A DNA stretch of 5,334 bases, taken from positions 1-5,334 of the forward strand of contig JAJYNB010000413.1 in assembly GCA_021786555.1 (NCBI GenBank). The letters run 5' to 3'. Source of the DNA: Bacillota bacterium (GTDB lineage: Bacteria > Bacillota > Desulfitobacteriia > Desulfitobacteriales > JAJXUE01). A program made the position numbers and the translations under genes. The notes below the pieces were generated by a model. The model worked only from the letters and a program-made list of their open reading frames with translations. It was not told the DNA's origin and did not search any database. Below are positions 3,291-5,334 of this stretch, in pieces (position 1 is the stretch's first letter; each line of letters opens with the position of its first letter).

Positions 3291-5321
3291 CTAATTTATC
3301 TTTGAGGCCAGAGCCGCCAGTTCTGTGCTCTTTTGCGTAAGTTCTGCGGGCACCGCCGGCTTGCCGCCGACCCAAAGCGCCGCAGCCCTGTCCGGAACCT
3401 TGTCCAGCCGGCTTTGCAAGCGGCCGGCCAGTCCTGACCCCTGCAGCAAGAAATATTTCGCCAGTTCCCGCTGGCCCTGCCCCTCGGCCGCAGATGCCAG
3501 GGACTGGTAAAACTTAGCCAGCTCCAAATAGGACTCCCCGTGCAAGGTTTGGAAGGACAGCCGGTCCTCTGCCAGGGCCGCGGCTTGTTTGAGCTCGCCG
3601 TTGGCGGCCAGGATGCGGCTGGCCAAGCCCTTGATGTTTAAATCAGCGCTGTCCAGCCTTAAGGAGATTAGGATAAAGTCCCTGGCTTTGGCCAAGTCCC
3701 TTACTCCTGGAGAGTCAAAATATAATTCCGCTTCTTTGGCCGGGTAGCCCGAGCTCAAAGGGTCCCTTACCCGGGCCAGTTCCAGCTGCTGCAAGGCCTG
3801 CGCAGCCTGGCCCCGCTGCAGGTAAGACTCAGCCCGGCCCTCATATTCCGCAGCCTGGAGAAAGGAAATGCTGACAGCTGCAAGGCCCAAAGCCCCAGCT
3901 AAGAGCAGGACAGCCGCGGTAAGGTATCCGGCCCGGTTCCAACCGGCCTTATACTCCAGATCCCGGGCGGCGACAACTCCGGCGCTGCACCACACCAGAA
4001 AGCCCATGGCGCCAAAACTCAAGTCGAAATCAATCAGGCTGTGAACCGCTATCAGCAGCAGGCCGGAAAAGAGGACAGCAGACATCCCATCTCCCTGTCG
4101 GGCCCTGCGCCAGGCGGCCCGTCCCACCGAGAGCCACCAGGCAAGGTAGAAGGCCAGGCCCGGCAGGCCGCTTTCCACCGCTGCTTTTACAAGCTGGCTG
4201 TGGGGGTCGCTTACCCAGTAGGGGTAACTCTGATAGCGAGGGTATAACGCCCAGCCGCCACCGCCATAACCGGCAACCGGACTCAGGCTGACCATCTTCA
4301 GGGCGTCTCTGTAATAAGTAAGCCTTTCCTGAAACGTGTGCAGCTGCAAGCTTGCCGTTCCAAGACGGGACAGTGGGTTGAGGGTGCCCGGCCTGAAAGC
4401 CAACACCAGGCTCGCTGCCAGCAGCACGCCTAAAGCCCCGGGCCAAAGCAATTGCCTGATCTCCAGCCGTTGCAGCCGTTCCGGCAGGCCTCCAGCCAGC
4501 CCGGCCAGCACAAGGCCGCCGGCCGACACAATCCAGGCGGCGGTGCTGTTGCTGCTGCCCAGGTATTGGAGAAAGCCTGCTGCCGCGGGGATTCCCAGAC
4601 CGAAAGCAAACAGAAGCCTATAAAAGTAATCTTTTCTTACTTCCGGCGGCAAGATCCAGAACAGCCAGGGTAAAGCCAGAATCAGTGCACCCAGCCCTCC
4701 GCGGGACCCTGTACCAATCAGGCACAGGACTATGACATACAGGGCCGGGAGGTAAAGCAGCCGCCAGCGGGCTTTGCTCTCCCGCCACAGGAACACTCCG
4801 AGCAAAAGCATAAACCCCAGGAAGGCTGCCAGGGTATTGGGATACTGAAAAGTCGAGTATATCCTGCCAGCCACATACCCGCCGGCTGCCTGATAAATCC
4901 CCAGGGCGGTAAACACCCCCAACAGGGCTACGCCGAAACCGCCCCAGAAAATAAAGGAGAGCAGGACTTTCAAGTCCCGGCGGCTCCAACCACCATACGC
5001 GGTAAGCCAGTAGACAGCCAGGAAACTGATTAATTTCAGCACTTCCGCCACAGCGGACCTGGCGTCCACAGCCCTTGCGGCCCCTGCCAGGTAAGCGGTC
5101 AGAAGACCTAAGGCAGCAAAGTCCAGCCGGCACGAAAAAAAACACAGCTTTTTAAGACGGGTGAAAACCGCCAAAACCAGCAGCAGGGCGACAAAAACCT
5201 GAGTGTAGAGCCACTCCCGCTGAAAAAAGAGGCCGGTCTGATAGGGGGCAGCCAGCAAGAGCAAAGCCAGCAGCCAGAAAACCGCCGCCTTAGTCAGCTT
5301 GGGGTTTTGGTCCGAGGGCAA
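3291..5321 (-). CDS. O-antigen ligase/polymerase family membrane protein (Wzy/WaaL type) with C-terminal helical repeats
   Basis: This integral membrane protein of 676 aa belongs to the Wzy_C (O-antigen ligase/polymerase) family, which transfers or polymerises lipid-linked glycans on the outer face of the membrane. About a dozen or more hydrophobic segments fill residues 11-310 and 378-488. Family landmarks are STFQYPNTLAAFL (156-168), TGSRGG (204-209), SPVAGYGGGGW (347-357) and SDPHSQLVKAAVESGLPGL (371-389, with the usual loop histidine at 374), then HSLIDFDLSF (427-436). After a last membrane segment (about 464-488) comes a roughly 190-residue, Ala/Leu/Gln-rich helical domain with TPR-like repeats (for example YLQRGQAAQALQQLELARVRDP at 500-521), predicted extracytoplasmic. 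The TTG start at 5321 has GGGG 9 nt upstream, but the frame stays open to the window edge, so a start further right is possible. Whether the acceptor is a polysaccharide, a lipid or a protein such as pilin or S-layer cannot be told. Confidence 0.88.
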   Translation of the reverse strand: MPSDQNPKLTKAAVFWLLALLLLAAPYQTGLFFQREWLYTQVFVALLLVLAVFTRLKKLCFFSCRLDFAALGLLTAYLAGAARAVDARSAVAEVLKLISFLAVYWLTAYGGWSRRDLKVLLSFIFWGGFGVALLGVFTALGIYQAAGGYVAGRIYSTFQYPNTLAAFLGFMLLLGVFLWRESKARWRLLYLPALYVIVLCLIGTGSRGGLGALILALPWLFWILPPEVRKDYFYRLLFAFGLGIPAAAGFLQYLGSSNSTAAWIVSAGGLVLAGLAGGLPERLQRLEIRQLLWPGALGVLLAASLVLAFRPGTLNPLSRLGTASLQLHTFQERLTYYRDALKMVSLSPVAGYGGGGWALYPRYQSYPYWVSDPHSQLVKAAVESGLPGLAFYLAWWLSVGRAAWRRARQGDGMSAVLFSGLLLIAVHSLIDFDLSFGAMGFLVWCSAGVVAARDLEYKAGWNRAGYLTAAVLLLAGALGLAAVSISFLQAAEYEGRAESYLQRGQAAQALQQLELARVRDPLSSGYPAKEAELYFDSPGVRDLAKARDFILISLRLDSADLNIKGLASRILAANGELKQAAALAEDRLSFQTLHGESYLELAKFYQSLASAAEGQGQRELAKYFLLQGSGLAGRLQSRLDKVPDRAAALWVGGKPAVPAELTQKSTELAALASKIN

Positions 5322-5334
5322 ATTTAAATTCCCC

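Noticed and set aside
4030..4446. Minus-strand frame of 138 codons inside the ligase gene
   Set aside because: It is a shifted frame of the ligase with low-complexity Gly/Pro/Arg content, as are the other overlapping frames at 4041-4673 and 4618-5145.

Overview
The window reads like chromosomal DNA of a moderately GC-rich, spore-forming-type Firmicute. A Peptococcaceae or related Desulfotomaculum/Pelotomaculum-like lineage is the best guess. This rests on strong GGAGG-type ribosome binding sites, an excellent sigma-A-type promoter, the gene families present and the style of intergenic repeats. It is inference, since no marker gene fixes the taxon. All convincing genes lie on the minus strand, so transcription runs from the right end of the window to the left.

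In transcription order the layout is as follows. (1) 5321-3291 encodes a polytopic O-antigen ligase/polymerase (Wzy/WaaL type) with a C-terminal helical-repeat domain. (2) 3282-3213 holds two copies of a 31-bp REP-like palindromic unit. (3) 3096-2671 encodes a small membrane-anchored protein resembling the N-terminal part of a GT-A (family 2) glycosyltransferase; it ends at a clear rho-independent terminator at 2665-2630. (4) 2630-2450 holds two oppositely oriented arrays of a 7-bp repeat, flanking a truncated gene of the four-helix-bundle / 23S rRNA intervening-sequence protein family. (5) 2409-1657 encodes ComF, the competence-associated phosphoribosyltransferase-like protein. (6) A strong promoter sits just after the comF stop and is followed at about 1618-1479 by a structured RNA or leader, with a perfect 10-bp closing helix and a GAAA-capped hairpin. 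(7) 1449-1150 encodes a 99-aa double zinc-ribbon protein, closed by two tandem terminators at 1122-1063. (8) 1045-963 is a tight cluster of DnaA boxes. (9) 796-1 is the first half of a family 5 peptide-binding lipoprotein of an ABC transporter.

Functionally, the right third concerns cell-surface glycan or glycoprotein assembly: the ligase and its GT-like neighbour. The middle is a comF region with a separately promoted RNA and zinc-ribbon unit. The left end starts an oligopeptide/dipeptide-type uptake system. The items most worth a second look are the structured RNA beside comF (a position where raiA-type RNAs are known), the DnaA-box cluster away from any replication gene, and the four-helix-bundle fragment boxed between inverted heptad-repeat arrays.
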